NCBI GenBank assembly: GCA_021736385.1
Contig: JAIPFY010000012.1
Coordinates: forward strand, 1 to 58,557
Length of the DNA stretch: 58,557 nucleotides
Source of the DNA: Spirochaetia bacterium
GTDB taxonomy: Bacteria; Spirochaetota; Spirochaetia; CAKZLE01
Direction: 5' to 3'
The notes beneath the pieces are model-generated. The model saw nothing but the letters and a program-made list of their open reading frames with translations. It was not told where the DNA came from and ran no database searches. This document shows positions 25,958 through 34,576 of this stretch, in pieces. A program made the position numbers and the translations under genes. Within the stretch, counting starts at the first letter, position 1, and every line of letters starts with the position of its first letter.

Positions 25958-27760
25958 ATGACAATGACTGAAGAACAGCACCAGATCCTTGCTACCGCAC
26001 CCGATACGTTCACCATCATGAGCATCACCGCCTTCGCCGGTACCGATCCGGCCTCGACTCTGGCTGAATACGCCAGAACCTATCCTGAAGCGAGTTTCCT
26101 CTATCTCACAGCCTCCAATCGTGCAGCAAACACGGCACGCAGGAGTTTCCCTGAGAACGTCACCTGTTCTACGATCCACACCTATGCGTATGAGCAGCAG
26201 AGAGATCAGCTGCAGGGCAGTGAGATCACCATCAATCTCGATGTGAATGACATCAACAGGCTGATCACCTGTGAAGCCCCAGTGGTCCCTTCGGACATCA
26301 TCCGCACCCTCAGGAGATTCTGCCAGTCATCAGATCCCTGTCTGCTCGATAGCCATATTGATTCATACCATGAGACCTATCTCTGCAGTGATGCGGCAGA
26401 AGAACAAACCATAGCAGACCGAAGAGCTCTCCTGATCAGGCAGACCCAGGAATTCTGGGATGCCGTCAGCAACGGGAAGCTGAAGAAGCTGACCGATGAG
26501 ATGCAATTGAAACGGTTCTCCCTGATCGGGAGCTATGAGATCGAACAGGATATCATCATGTTCGATGAAGCCCATGACTACAATCCTGTCATCGTAGGTC
26601 TGATCAAACAGTCAGGTAAGCCAGTGATGCTGGTAGGGGATCCCTACCAGAAGATCTACTCATTCCAGGGTTCAGTGGATGCCATGGGGGCTGTCAAAGC
26701 TGATCATGCCTTCTCTTTGACGCACTCCTTCCGGTTCGGACCCGAGATAGCGGAGCATACGAACCGTATGCTCCAACTGCTTGGTGAGCAGCGGAGAGTG
26801 ACAGGGATGGCAGCTGAGAGAACAGGTGAGGGGACGACCTGCCTGATCACCCGCACGAACGCGGAGCTGTTCAGCAGGATCCTGACACTCGGGGATATCC
26901 CCTTCAGGATCGAAGGTGCCATCACGGTGAGAGATCTGATGCAGCTGCGTGATACCTACTGGATCTGGCTCGGGCTCCTGTCGAAGGTCCACAATAGAAC
27001 CTATAGGACCTTCACCTCGTTCGAAGCCCTTGAGGAGTTCGGGTACAGGACGGAGAATCCCGAGATCATCAGAAGCTGCAGGTTCGTGAAGGATCATACA
27101 GAGGGGATACCCCGGATCATAGCGATGATGCAGCGTATCAGTGCTGATCATTCCGACAGCAGGGCATCAATCATCCTGTCTACCTGTCACAAGGGGAAAG
27201 GTCTCGAGTATGACAAGGTGGTCATCGCCGATGATTTCCGGTATCCGTATCAAAAGATCGAGGGCAGATGGGAAGAACGATCGGTACCGATCGAGGAGCT
27301 CCATCTGCTCTATGTCGCGATCACCCGGGCACGCAGGGAGGTCGTGATCCCCGCATCTCTGCAGGAGGTTCTCACCTATGTGCAGAGCATAGAGCCCCTG
27401 GTCTTTCCTGAAGCGGAACCTGCTCACAAGGTGGTACAGGCAAGAAAGAAAGTCGTAGTGACACAGCACACGAAGAAGAAGGCAGTGCCGCGAAAGAGAC
27501 AGGCAGCCTTCAGTACCGGGGGACCTGACGAGACAGAGAGTGCTGATCGGCTCAAGCATACGTCGAAGAGGTATCGGGACAGCATGAAGGACATGGGGTT
27601 CTTTGAAGATGATCAGAGTGATGGTCTGATCCATATTGAGATCGACAACGAGAGACCCGCAGAAGAGAACTGGGGCCTTGACGATTGGGAGTATTCCCTC
27701 GACGATCAGGATGCAGAATTCTGGGAAAGTGAGTTCGATTTCGAAGTGCCAGAATTTTAA
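25958..27760 (+). CDS. UvrD/FBH1-like superfamily 1 helicase with degenerate Walker A
   Basis: A 600-residue SF1A helicase-like protein with an AAAGGAAG ribosome site. It keeps the Q motif (EEQHQIL), motif Ia (FLYLTASNRAA), Walker B (IIMFDEAHDYNP, 199-210), motif III (GDPYQKIYSFQGS, 227-239), motif IV (THSFRFGPEI), motif V (STCHKGKGLEYDKVVIADDF) and motif VI (LYVAITRARR). Walker A should read AFAGTGKT-T/S but reads AFAGTDPAST (25-34): Gly, Lys and Thr are replaced by Asp, Pro and Ala. ATP hydrolysis is therefore doubtful. The C-terminal 110 residues are a basic linker and a very acidic tail (SLDDQDAEFWESEFDFE). The motif order resembles FBH1 helicases, which act on recombination intermediates. 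It is the third gene of the locus. Confidence 0.85.
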   Translation: MTMTEEQHQILATAPDTFTIMSITAFAGTDPASTLAEYARTYPEASFLYLTASNRAANTARRSFPENVTCSTIHTYAYEQQRDQLQGSEITINLDVNDINRLITCEAPVVPSDIIRTLRRFCQSSDPCLLDSHIDSYHETYLCSDAAEEQTIADRRALLIRQTQEFWDAVSNGKLKKLTDEMQLKRFSLIGSYEIEQDIIMFDEAHDYNPVIVGLIKQSGKPVMLVGDPYQKIYSFQGSVDAMGAVKADHAFSLTHSFRFGPEIAEHTNRMLQLLGEQRRVTGMAAERTGEGTTCLITRTNAELFSRILTLGDIPFRIEGAITVRDLMQLRDTYWIWLGLLSKVHNRTYRTFTSFEALEEFGYRTENPEIIRSCRFVKDHTEGIPRIIAMMQRISADHSDSRASIILSTCHKGKGLEYDKVVIADDFRYPYQKIEGRWEERSVPIEELHLLYVAITRARREVVIPASLQEVLTYVQSIEPLVFPEAEPAHKVVQARKKVVVTQHTKKKAVPRKRQAAFSTGGPDETESADRLKHTSKRYRDSMKDMGFFEDDQSDGLIHIEIDNERPAEENWGLDDWEYSLDDQDAEFWESEFDFEVPEF

Positions 27761-27930
27761 GAGCCGCCTTTCACGTATCTATCCTACGGGATTGGGACGA
27801 CGATGACGATGAGCTGCTGATCTATTGAACTGAGGGACTTCTCCAGAAACCTGACACGGGGCATCCTCTCTGGATCTGGTCATGAGTACAGCTGCCTCTG
27901 GGGCAGCTGACCGATCCTCTTGAACGATCG

Positions 27931-28386
27931 ATGAGGTGTGAACACTGTATCCTGCAGGATGAAGTGGAGCATACGACAGGACCGGTGCAGGATGACCGGG
28001 ACCAGTAGTATCCTGTATGGATACGAATAGACAAGAACATTCTGGGTACCCTGAAGTTGGATACGAGAGCATCTGCGATCGCAGATGAACTATACAAGGT
28101 ATGTATCATGGAACGAGTGCTCAACGTGAGTGAATAGAGAGATGACCAGAAGGAGTATACCAGAGGCATCCTGGAACGGGTCGATGTGATTCCTTTCACC
28201 TTCGATATCTCGGGGGTGAACAAGGGCTGTACCCTCGATCATCTCGATGGCGGCTATGGCTGCATCGCACACAAAGACGCGCTTGCGAACAACTGGAGAG
28301 TCTTCGATCACACGATCGATGAACTCCTGAGTACCTATGCTTCGGTCTCAGTGGTGATCGATGGCGGTTTGAAGGTGAGTACCTGA
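27931..28386 (+). pseudogene. Coding-like frame interrupted by two TAG codons
   Basis: From the ATG at 27931 one frame reads MRCEHCILQDEVEHTTGPVQ up to TAG (28006), continues YPVWIRIDKNILGTLKLD to a second TAG (28135), and then ERVDVIPFTFDISGVNKG and NNWRVFDHTIDELLSTY to TGA at 28384. The last section uses the same codons as neighbouring genes (ATC, GAT, CTC). No ribosome site is evident. I do not recognise the protein. It lies 170 bases after the helicase on the same strand and may be a decayed fourth gene of that locus. Confidence 0.35.
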
Positions 28387-28482
28387 GAAGGTATCACCGC
28401 AGATCTGATCTGAAACTGCCGTTTTCTCCATTTCTTACTGGTCTTTGCTGAGAACTTCTGTACGAACAGGTATGCTCTAACT

Positions 28483-28514
28483 AAACAGATCTCCGTTGTC
28501 GGAGATCTGTTTTT
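28483..28514 (+). terminator. Strong rho-independent terminator
   Basis: AAACAGATCTCCG (28483-28495) pairs perfectly with CGGAGATCTGTTT (28500-28512) around TTGT, followed by further Ts. It closes the DarT/MIT_C/helicase region. The following stretch to 29089 has no supported gene and must hold the promoter of the TRAP operon. Confidence 0.85.
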
Positions 28515-29089
28515 GATTACTACGAACCTGGACAAGCCTCAGTGTTCACTGGCATGTTCCTCTCAGTGCCTGAACAGGACACCTTGAGGATCTGTACCTT
28601 CTCCTGGAAGTCCCGCTTTTTCTCCAGCTTGCGCATTCCCTTTTATCTTCTCACTATACACTCATCCCTTCCAAATGTGTTTTTTCTTAATCAGGATACT
28701 ATGCACAGAACTAAAATTGGACGTCTGCCAGGCAGAGAGTTCTCGTCTATAGGTACTAAGCTCATCACCTGCTGGGCACCGTTGATGGGTAAGATCAGAT
28801 CTTCTGAGAAATACATTGTATACAAGATAGGATGTGGTACTGTTGTGAGCATATGGATCTGTCCGGGAGTGCTCTTTGGAGATGTTCGGAACTTCAGTTA
28901 TTCCTTGATATGCACCTGTATAGCTGATGGAGATGGTCTGCTCAGAATTAGATGTATGGAGCCTAGACTTCATCTTTTCAAGAGTCGCATTATACGTCAA
29001 AAACAGGCAAAGGTTCTTCCGTATGAGATAAAGACAACTGCTATATACCGATCTATGATAAGTATAGAAATTCAAAAAGGGAGAAGTTT
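28515..29089. other. Upstream region of the TRAP operon, no gene seen
   Basis: About 575 bases, AT-richer than average. Open frames here lack ribosome sites and family features. AAAGGGAG just before 29090 is the ribosome site of dctP. Confidence 0.4.
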
Positions 29090-30118
29090 ATGAACAAAAG
29101 AAAAGGTATGTGTATTCTTATGTCTCTGGTTATGCTTATATCTACAAATGTGTTCGCTGCTGGTCAGCAGGATTCTGCTACAAAGGTTGATCAAGAAAAA
29201 AAGGTTCAGATTCGTCTGTCCCATACACATCAGGCTGATGCAGAATCATCTGAAATCCATTATGCAGCAACAGTTTTCAAAGAATACGTTGAGTCTCATT
29301 CAGATTCACTAGAAGTCCAGATATTTGCTGCCAATGCACTTGGAGAGGAACGGGCAGTGTATGAAGGGATGCAACTTGGCGGGGGAGCCAGTGCTGTGAT
29401 ATCCGGCACAGCGATACTGGGAAACTTCAACAAGAAAGTCGGTGTGCTTGATTTACCCTTCTTATGGGGTGGCTATGATCATGTCCATGCCGTTCTTGAT
29501 GGAGAGGTAGGTGCTGTCATTCGTGAAGAACTAAGAAATGATGGATTCGAAGTACTGGCCTGGATGGATAGCTGGGGCTTCAGGAATGTGGTCACATCAA
29601 AGAAAGAGATCAAGAACCCTTCAGACCTTAAAGGGTTGAAAATTCGTACGATCCCAACACCTATCTATCTTGCTGCAGTGAATGCTATGGGCGCAAATGC
29701 TACACCGATGTCCTTTGGAGAAGTATACACATCTATGCAGACAGGAGTCCTTGATGGCTTCGAGCATGGGGCCTCAGTAGTCAAAGCAGAGCGATTTTAT
29801 GAGGTTGCCTCTTTTATCTCAATGACAAGACACCTCTTTGGACCCCTTGCATTCGTATACTCAAGTTCAGAATGGGCAAAACTGAACGAAGAGCAGAAAG
29901 AAGTAGTGAAGAAGGCGACAGAGGTTGCACGAGATGCTCAACGTGAAAAAGCTCCTGCAAAGGAAGCTGAAGGATTTGCTTTTCTCAAGGATCAGGGTAT
30001 GAAGATCACAGAGATCGACACCTCTGACTTCGAGAAAGCCGCTATGGGTATTCAAGATGAGATCGCATCAGAGTTAGGAGCTACAGATCTTCTGAAGATC
30101 ATCAGGAACGCTCGATAA
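29090..30118 (+). CDS. dctP: TRAP transporter substrate-binding protein
   Basis: A 342-residue periplasmic receptor of the DctP family. The signal peptide ends MLISTNVFAAGQQDS. Family marks include IRLSHTHQADAESSEIHYAA, the segment VLDLPFLWGGYDHVHAVLDG (about 119-138), and LKGLKIRTIPTPIYLAAVNA (about 181-200), where the Arg that binds the substrate carboxylate is Arg186 or close to it. TRAP receptors bind organic acids, sugar acids or similar. First gene of dctPQM, separated from dctQ by a hairpin. A following dehydrogenase and cupin suggest a sugar-acid or polyol-acid substrate. Confidence 0.93.
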   Translation: MNKRKGMCILMSLVMLISTNVFAAGQQDSATKVDQEKKVQIRLSHTHQADAESSEIHYAATVFKEYVESHSDSLEVQIFAANALGEERAVYEGMQLGGGASAVISGTAILGNFNKKVGVLDLPFLWGGYDHVHAVLDGEVGAVIREELRNDGFEVLAWMDSWGFRNVVTSKKEIKNPSDLKGLKIRTIPTPIYLAAVNAMGANATPMSFGEVYTSMQTGVLDGFEHGASVVKAERFYEVASFISMTRHLFGPLAFVYSSSEWAKLNEEQKEVVKKATEVARDAQREKAPAKEAEGFAFLKDQGMKITEIDTSDFEKAAMGIQDEIASELGATDLLKIIRNAR

Positions 30119-30126
30119 TCACCCAT

Positions 30127-30161
30127 AAGCTTCCTGCAACCTTTGAGGATGCAGGAAGCTT
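30127..30161 (+). terminator. Hairpin between dctP and dctQ
   Basis: AAGCTTCCTGCA (30127-30138) pairs perfectly with TGCAGGAAGCTT (30150-30161) around 11 bases. It begins nine bases after the dctP stop. As with the two ABC operons, it could reduce read-through into the permeases. Confidence 0.65.
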
Positions 30162-30184
30162 CATATCCAATGAGGTTTTGTACA

Positions 30185-30661
30185 ATGAGAACTATTATAC
30201 GCTATACTGACAAGATCTTTGAATTCTTCGTCATAGGAATGTTCATTACCATGGTGATCACAGGCGGTATGCAGGTGTTCAACCGTTTTATCTTGAACAA
30301 TTCCTTGAGCTGGAGTGAAGAGCTACAGCGATATCTCCACATCTGGATTGTTTTTTTCACCATTCCGTTGGCCTATAACCGAAATATGCATATCGGGATG
30401 ACCTCGGTGAGAGAAAAGCTACCTGCAGCCGTTGGGCATGTTCTTGATATCATGGATCACGTACTCTGGATAGCATTCGGTCTTTCTATCATTGTGTTCA
30501 GCCAGCGGATTTTGGAGGTCACTTCCAGACAGACCAGTCCTGGTCTGGGTATCAGTATGAATGTGGTATATAGTGCATTAGTCGGCTCTTCTGGATATCT
30601 CATATTCGTAGCAGTCCGAAAGCTGGTAAATACAGTTGCCGGGAAGGAGCTGTTGCCATGA
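30185..30661 (+). CDS. dctQ: TRAP transporter small permease
   Basis: A 158-residue four-helix membrane protein. I use the ATG at 30185 (MRTIIRYTDKIFEFF) because it gives the standard DctQ length; GAGG lies upstream. The conserved segment SLSWSEELQRYLHIWIVFFT (about 40-59) contains the family's W-x-E-E motif, followed by HIGMTSVREKLP. It forms the membrane complex with DctM, whose gene overlaps its last four bases. Confidence 0.9.
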   Translation: MRTIIRYTDKIFEFFVIGMFITMVITGGMQVFNRFILNNSLSWSEELQRYLHIWIVFFTIPLAYNRNMHIGMTSVREKLPAAVGHVLDIMDHVLWIAFGLSIIVFSQRILEVTSRQTSPGLGISMNVVYSALVGSSGYLIFVAVRKLVNTVAGKELLP

Positions 30662-31953
30662 TGCTTATTGTGATCTTTGCCGTTTTATTGCTGCTTATAC
30701 TCTTAGGTTCTCCGATCCTGCTGGTATTGGGAATCGTATCTCTTGGGGGTATCCTCTATACTCCCGATCTGGTTGTCGCGCTCTTTCCTCAGAAGATGTT
30801 CACATCAATCGACTCTTTCAGTTTGTTGGCGATGCCATTCTTTATTCTGGCCGGCGGGCTGATGTCTCAAGGCGGTATTTCAAAGAGGCTTGTGCAATTT
30901 GCGGAAACGACAGTCGGTCATACCAGAGGAGGACTTGCTCAGGCTAATATCGTATCAAGTATGGTGTTTTCGGGTGTGTCAGGTTCCTCTACAGCAGATA
31001 CGGCGGCAGTGGGATCGATTCTCATACCTTCAATGGTTGAAAAAGGGTATAAACCTGGCTATGCTGCAGCTATAACTGCCACCAGTTCCACAATCGGACC
31101 AATTATCCCTCCGAGTATGACTATGATCATCTATGGTTCAATGGCTGGAGTCTCGATCGGAGGGCTGTTCCTGGCCGGCATCATTCCCGGTATTCTTATA
31201 GGTATTGGGCTGATGATCGCAGTTTTCATTCAATCCTTTTCTCCATCGTTCCCGGAATTGCGTGCAAGAGAGGGGTCGTTTCAGATCAGGGAAGTCTTGA
31301 GATCGACACGCCAGGTATGGACCGCGCTTCTAGCTCCGGTGATCATTCTGGGTGGGATCGTGAGCGGTATATTCACTGCAACAGAGGCCGGGGTGGTGAC
31401 GGTGTACTATGCACTGTTTACGACCTTTGTGATATACAGATCCTTCACCTGGAGAGATCTCCCTAAGATCATTCTGGAGTCTGCCTTGACTACAGCTCAG
31501 GTAGTTGGGATCATTGCGGTTGCCGGCGCTCTTGGCTGGTTGCTCTCGTATATGAATTTCAATGTGATGGTCTTACATCTATTAACATCAATATCGACAA
31601 TCCCCATAGTGGTCTTTCTCATGATGCTTGGCATCATGATGATTCTGACGATGTTCGTAGAATCTCTGGCTATTCTCATAATCTTCATCCCGGTAGCTGT
31701 CTATGTGACTAGTACATTCGGCATCGATCCACTGCATGCAGGTTTATGTATCGTCATGGCCACCCAGATCGGAGCGGTCACACCTCCAGTAGCAGTATTG
31801 CTATTTGTTGCAACAAGCATCGCAAATACGACTTTTGATCAGACCGTCAAATATGTCTGGCCATTCTTACTGACTCTGCAACTAGTTCTCCTGCTTGTGG
31901 TCTTCTTTCCTGCAGTAGCCACCTTTATCCCACGGGTGCTTGTGGGGTTCTAA
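30658..31953 (+). CDS. dctM: TRAP transporter large permease
   Basis: A 431-residue polytopic permease of the DctM family, the Na+-coupled transport subunit. Visible motifs are LAMPFFILAGGLMSQGGISK (about 58-77), FSGVSGSSTADTAAVGSIL (about 107-125), ATSSTIGPIIPPSMTMIIYG (about 144-163) and a late TQIGAVTPPVAVLLFV (about 365-380). The start overlaps dctQ (ATGATG at the stop). Length and motif order are standard. Confidence 0.95.
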   Translation: MMLIVIFAVLLLLILLGSPILLVLGIVSLGGILYTPDLVVALFPQKMFTSIDSFSLLAMPFFILAGGLMSQGGISKRLVQFAETTVGHTRGGLAQANIVSSMVFSGVSGSSTADTAAVGSILIPSMVEKGYKPGYAAAITATSSTIGPIIPPSMTMIIYGSMAGVSIGGLFLAGIIPGILIGIGLMIAVFIQSFSPSFPELRAREGSFQIREVLRSTRQVWTALLAPVIILGGIVSGIFTATEAGVVTVYYALFTTFVIYRSFTWRDLPKIILESALTTAQVVGIIAVAGALGWLLSYMNFNVMVLHLLTSISTIPIVVFLMMLGIMMILTMFVESLAILIIFIPVAVYVTSTFGIDPLHAGLCIVMATQIGAVTPPVAVLLFVATSIANTTFDQTVKYVWPFLLTLQLVLLLVVFFPAVATFIPRVLVGF

Positions 31954-31995
31954 TGTGTTTTATACATAATCTAATGAATAAATGAGGAATTTCTT

Positions 31996-33048
31996 ATGGC
32001 AAGTAAAATGAATATCGCTGAAATGGATTTTGTGGAGAAGGGGTCGCCAAATTCACAGAAAGTAGCGGTTCTGGAAGAACCCTACAACGTGAAGATGTAT
32101 TATGCACAGATTCCGGAACCAGATATCGATGAAGTGAGGATCAGGATTCGCTATGTAGGGATCTGCGGTTCGGATCTTGAAAGTTACAGGGGGGTGCGAT
32201 CTCCGGAATTTCTCAGTACTCCTGTACGGCTTGGTCACGAAGTGAGTGGTACTATCGATATGATAGGCAGCAGTGTCAGAGGCCTTCAGATCGGACAATC
32301 TGTTACCTGTCGCTATGTATGGGGAGCTTTTGCAGAATATATCGTATGTAAACCGTTCAACCTGCATATCGTCCCAAACCACCTCAAAGATGAAGATATT
32401 TCACCGCTTGAGGTCCTTCCAGGTATCATCCATGCTGCAGAGTTGGCAGATATCAATAATAATACCGATGTATTGATCATGGGGCAGGGAGTCTCTGGTC
32501 TGGTGATGACCCAGGTGATCTCCATGTTCAGCCCAAGAACCCTTGTCGTCACTGACCTCAAAAAGAAGAATCTGGAACTGGCCAGACGATATGGAGCTAC
32601 CCATACTTTTCAGATGCCCACTGCAGATGGGATGACTATGGATGTCTTACGTGAACAGTTTCCTCACGGTTTTGAGGTGGTCATACCGTGTCTGCTTGAA
32701 GGTAACGGGATGATCGATGCTATGGATTGTTGCGCGATGGCCGGCAGGATCATCATGTATGGGTGCATCGGTACCTGTACGAAGCCCTTTGATTGGTTGA
32801 AGATCCATAGAAAGAGAATCACTATCGCATCGACTGAGCCCCGAAGAGACATCGACATGAGACGATTTTGGGAAGAGGCTGTTCACATGGCTGATCAGGG
32901 GCTTATCAATGTAGCTGAAATGATCACTCACAAATTTGCTCTTGATGATATTCAAGAAGCGTTCAATGTGAGGAACAGTAATCTTGATGATGCGATTCAC
33001 GTCCTAATAGATTGCGAACAGAAGCAAGGGGTACAGGAACACTCATGA
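31996..33048 (+). CDS. Medium-chain (zinc-type) alcohol/polyol dehydrogenase
   Basis: A 350-residue MDR-family dehydrogenase. The catalytic zinc site is visible as GICGSD (Cys57, Asp60) and LGHEVSG (His81, Glu82). The NAD(P) site follows in VLIMGQGVSGLVMTQV (about 155-170), with a Rossmann acidic position in VVTDLKKKNL. The lobe with four cysteines for structural zinc is absent: VTCRYVWGAFAEY joins directly where that loop should be. It follows dctM by 42 bases and overlaps the cupin gene, so it probably oxidises the compound taken up by the TRAP system. The substrate is unknown. Confidence 0.86.
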   Translation: MASKMNIAEMDFVEKGSPNSQKVAVLEEPYNVKMYYAQIPEPDIDEVRIRIRYVGICGSDLESYRGVRSPEFLSTPVRLGHEVSGTIDMIGSSVRGLQIGQSVTCRYVWGAFAEYIVCKPFNLHIVPNHLKDEDISPLEVLPGIIHAAELADINNNTDVLIMGQGVSGLVMTQVISMFSPRTLVVTDLKKKNLELARRYGATHTFQMPTADGMTMDVLREQFPHGFEVVIPCLLEGNGMIDAMDCCAMAGRIIMYGCIGTCTKPFDWLKIHRKRITIASTEPRRDIDMRRFWEEAVHMADQGLINVAEMITHKFALDDIQEAFNVRNSNLDDAIHVLIDCEQKQGVQEHS

Positions 33049-33386
33049 GAGAAACAACCGATCCCTTCGTGAAGCCGGAAGACGTCCCATGGGAAGAAAT
33101 CCCCTTATCGATCAAGCGAAAGGTCTTTTCTATGGATTCTCTCATGTTCGTTCTGTATCAGTTACCGGCTGGGCTGGTAACTGATAGTGATCATTCCCAT
33201 CCTCAGGAGCAAGCTGCCTATGTGGTATCAGGGGAGATCATCATACATATCGGAGATGAACAGGAAAGATTGACAGGGGGTGCATGCTACTTTGTACAGC
33301 CAGATACATTCCATCACTTGGAAGTACTTGAAGATGCTGTCATCCTTGACTGTTTCAGTCCACTTCGTACAGATCTGCTGCAGTAG
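33045..33386 (+). CDS. Small cupin-domain protein
   Basis: A 113-residue protein forming a single cupin barrel. The metal-binding pattern is DHSHPQEQAAYVVSGEIIIH (His, His, Gln/Glu, about 47-66) and PDTFHHLEVLEDAV. The start is the ATG at 33045 inside the dehydrogenase stop (ATGA overlap), preceded by AGGA, so the two are translationally coupled. Such small cupins may be isomerases, sugar-acid enzymes or ligand sensors; the present one probably acts in the same catabolic route. Function otherwise unknown. Confidence 0.8.
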   Translation: MRETTDPFVKPEDVPWEEIPLSIKRKVFSMDSLMFVLYQLPAGLVTDSDHSHPQEQAAYVVSGEIIIHIGDEQERLTGGACYFVQPDTFHHLEVLEDAVILDCFSPLRTDLLQ

Positions 33387-33494
33387 TTGAGATAAGTGCT
33401 TGGCGCGGTGAATCTCTGGCGGTGAACAGATAGAACCAATAGGTCTTCACCAGCGATATCTAGTTACCCAGATATGAACGATTCGAATATAAAC

Positions 33495-33523
33495 TTGAGT
33501 GAATCAATTATTGATTATATAGT
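33495..33523 (+). promoter_or_regulatory. Promoter with palindromic operator, probably leaderless transcript
   Basis: TTGAGT (33495-33500) and TATAGT (33518-33523) are 17 bases apart. The palindrome AATCAATTATTGATT (33502-33516) fills the spacer. Transcription would start at about 33529-33530, the start codon of the AraC regulator, and no ribosome site is visible. Confidence 0.55.
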
Positions 33524-33528
33524 GTGTT

Positions 33529-34458
33529 ATGGAAAAAAAACCTGAATTGCTCTGGATAGCCAGATATGATTATGAACCCGGATGGATACTTACCCCGCAC
33601 AGCCATGATTATTACCAACTGATATATATCATCGATGGGATCGGCAGGGCTACCATCTACGACGAAGAGATCATCATCGGACAAAACTCCATCCTGTTCA
33701 TAGCCCCGGGGGTGACTCATGGGTTGCTGGGGGTCGGGGAGTCGAGTCTACAGACTCTTGATACTAAGTTCCGTCTTGATCAGAAGAGTTATCTTGCTGA
33801 TTCACTCGACTGTTTACCGTTTCATATCGAAGATACTAACCGGTGTGTCCAGAAAAGATTGGATAGTATTAGGAAGGAGGGCATGAAAAAGTTGCCATTC
33901 TATAGGACCATGTGCGACTCAAGCATGCTGCAGATATTGATCCTGCTTTGCAGGTATCAGGATCGATCCATTTCTGTGATCTCTTCAGATAGTACTGATA
34001 ACGAGCATATACAGGATCCTGTCGTTCTGAAAGCTGTTGAGTGGATGAAAGCGCATTATCAGGAGAATATCGACATTACAGAGGTCGGGGAGTCCTTAGG
34101 GTATTCTGCTGAGTATCTCTGCAGGAAGTTCAAACAACATACGAACTATACCCCTCATCAATATCTGATGAGAGTTCGTATCGCAAAAGCCAAAGAGTTA
34201 CTGAAACAGCCAGATCCCCCGATCAAGGAGATTTCCCATATGGTGGGATTCAAATCGATTCACCACTTCAGTCGTATCTTCAAAGAGTATTCCGGCCAAC
34301 CACCGGGTACGTGGAGGAACAAGGAATGCATGGCGATATGGAAGAATGTCACCATTGATCCTGAATTCGTGAATAAGGATATTACTGTCACAGTTGATGG
34401 GATTCCCCCAGGATTCGCAACATCAATTGCTGAGAAGCCCTGTCCTGCCTCAAGCTAG
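33529..34458 (+). CDS. AraC-family regulator with N-terminal cupin
   Basis: A 309-residue regulator. The N-terminal cupin sensing domain starts WIARYDYEPGWILTPHSHDY (His in HSHDY) and includes SILFIAPGVTHGL. The C-terminal AraC domain (about 170-270) has ITEVGESLGYSAEYLCRKFK and ISHMVGFKSIHHFSRIFKEY, the two HTH units, followed by a 40-residue tail. It lies downstream of the TRAP/dehydrogenase/cupin genes on the same strand with its own promoter, and most likely controls them. The start codon sits where the transcript itself would begin. Confidence 0.88.
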   Translation: MEKKPELLWIARYDYEPGWILTPHSHDYYQLIYIIDGIGRATIYDEEIIIGQNSILFIAPGVTHGLLGVGESSLQTLDTKFRLDQKSYLADSLDCLPFHIEDTNRCVQKRLDSIRKEGMKKLPFYRTMCDSSMLQILILLCRYQDRSISVISSDSTDNEHIQDPVVLKAVEWMKAHYQENIDITEVGESLGYSAEYLCRKFKQHTNYTPHQYLMRVRIAKAKELLKQPDPPIKEISHMVGFKSIHHFSRIFKEYSGQPPGTWRNKECMAIWKNVTIDPEFVNKDITVTVDGIPPGFATSIAEKPCPASS

Positions 34459-34525
34459 TTCTTTACGTGGTGATTCGGTATGCAACACTATCTGATCACT
34501 GCAGCACCAAAAGAGCCCCAGCCGG

Positions 34526-34563
34526 ACCACAGAGAGAGCAGCACCTGCTGCTCTCTCTGTGGT
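34526..34563. terminator. Perfect 18-bp hairpin between convergent genes
   Basis: ACCACAGAGAGAGCAGCA (34526-34543) is followed after two bases by its exact reverse complement (34546-34563). It lies between the AraC gene and the convergent protease-like gene and can serve both. Confidence 0.8.
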
Positions 34564-34576
34564 GACCAGCTCGGTC

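Noticed and set aside
27931..28386. Pyrrolysine or other amber recoding as explanation for the two TAG codons
   Set aside because: No pyl genes or known recoded family in view, and no ribosome site; decay is simpler.
28542..29093. 183-codon frame before dctP
   Set aside because: No ribosome site, no recognisable family, composition unlike neighbours; the region more likely holds the dctP promoter.
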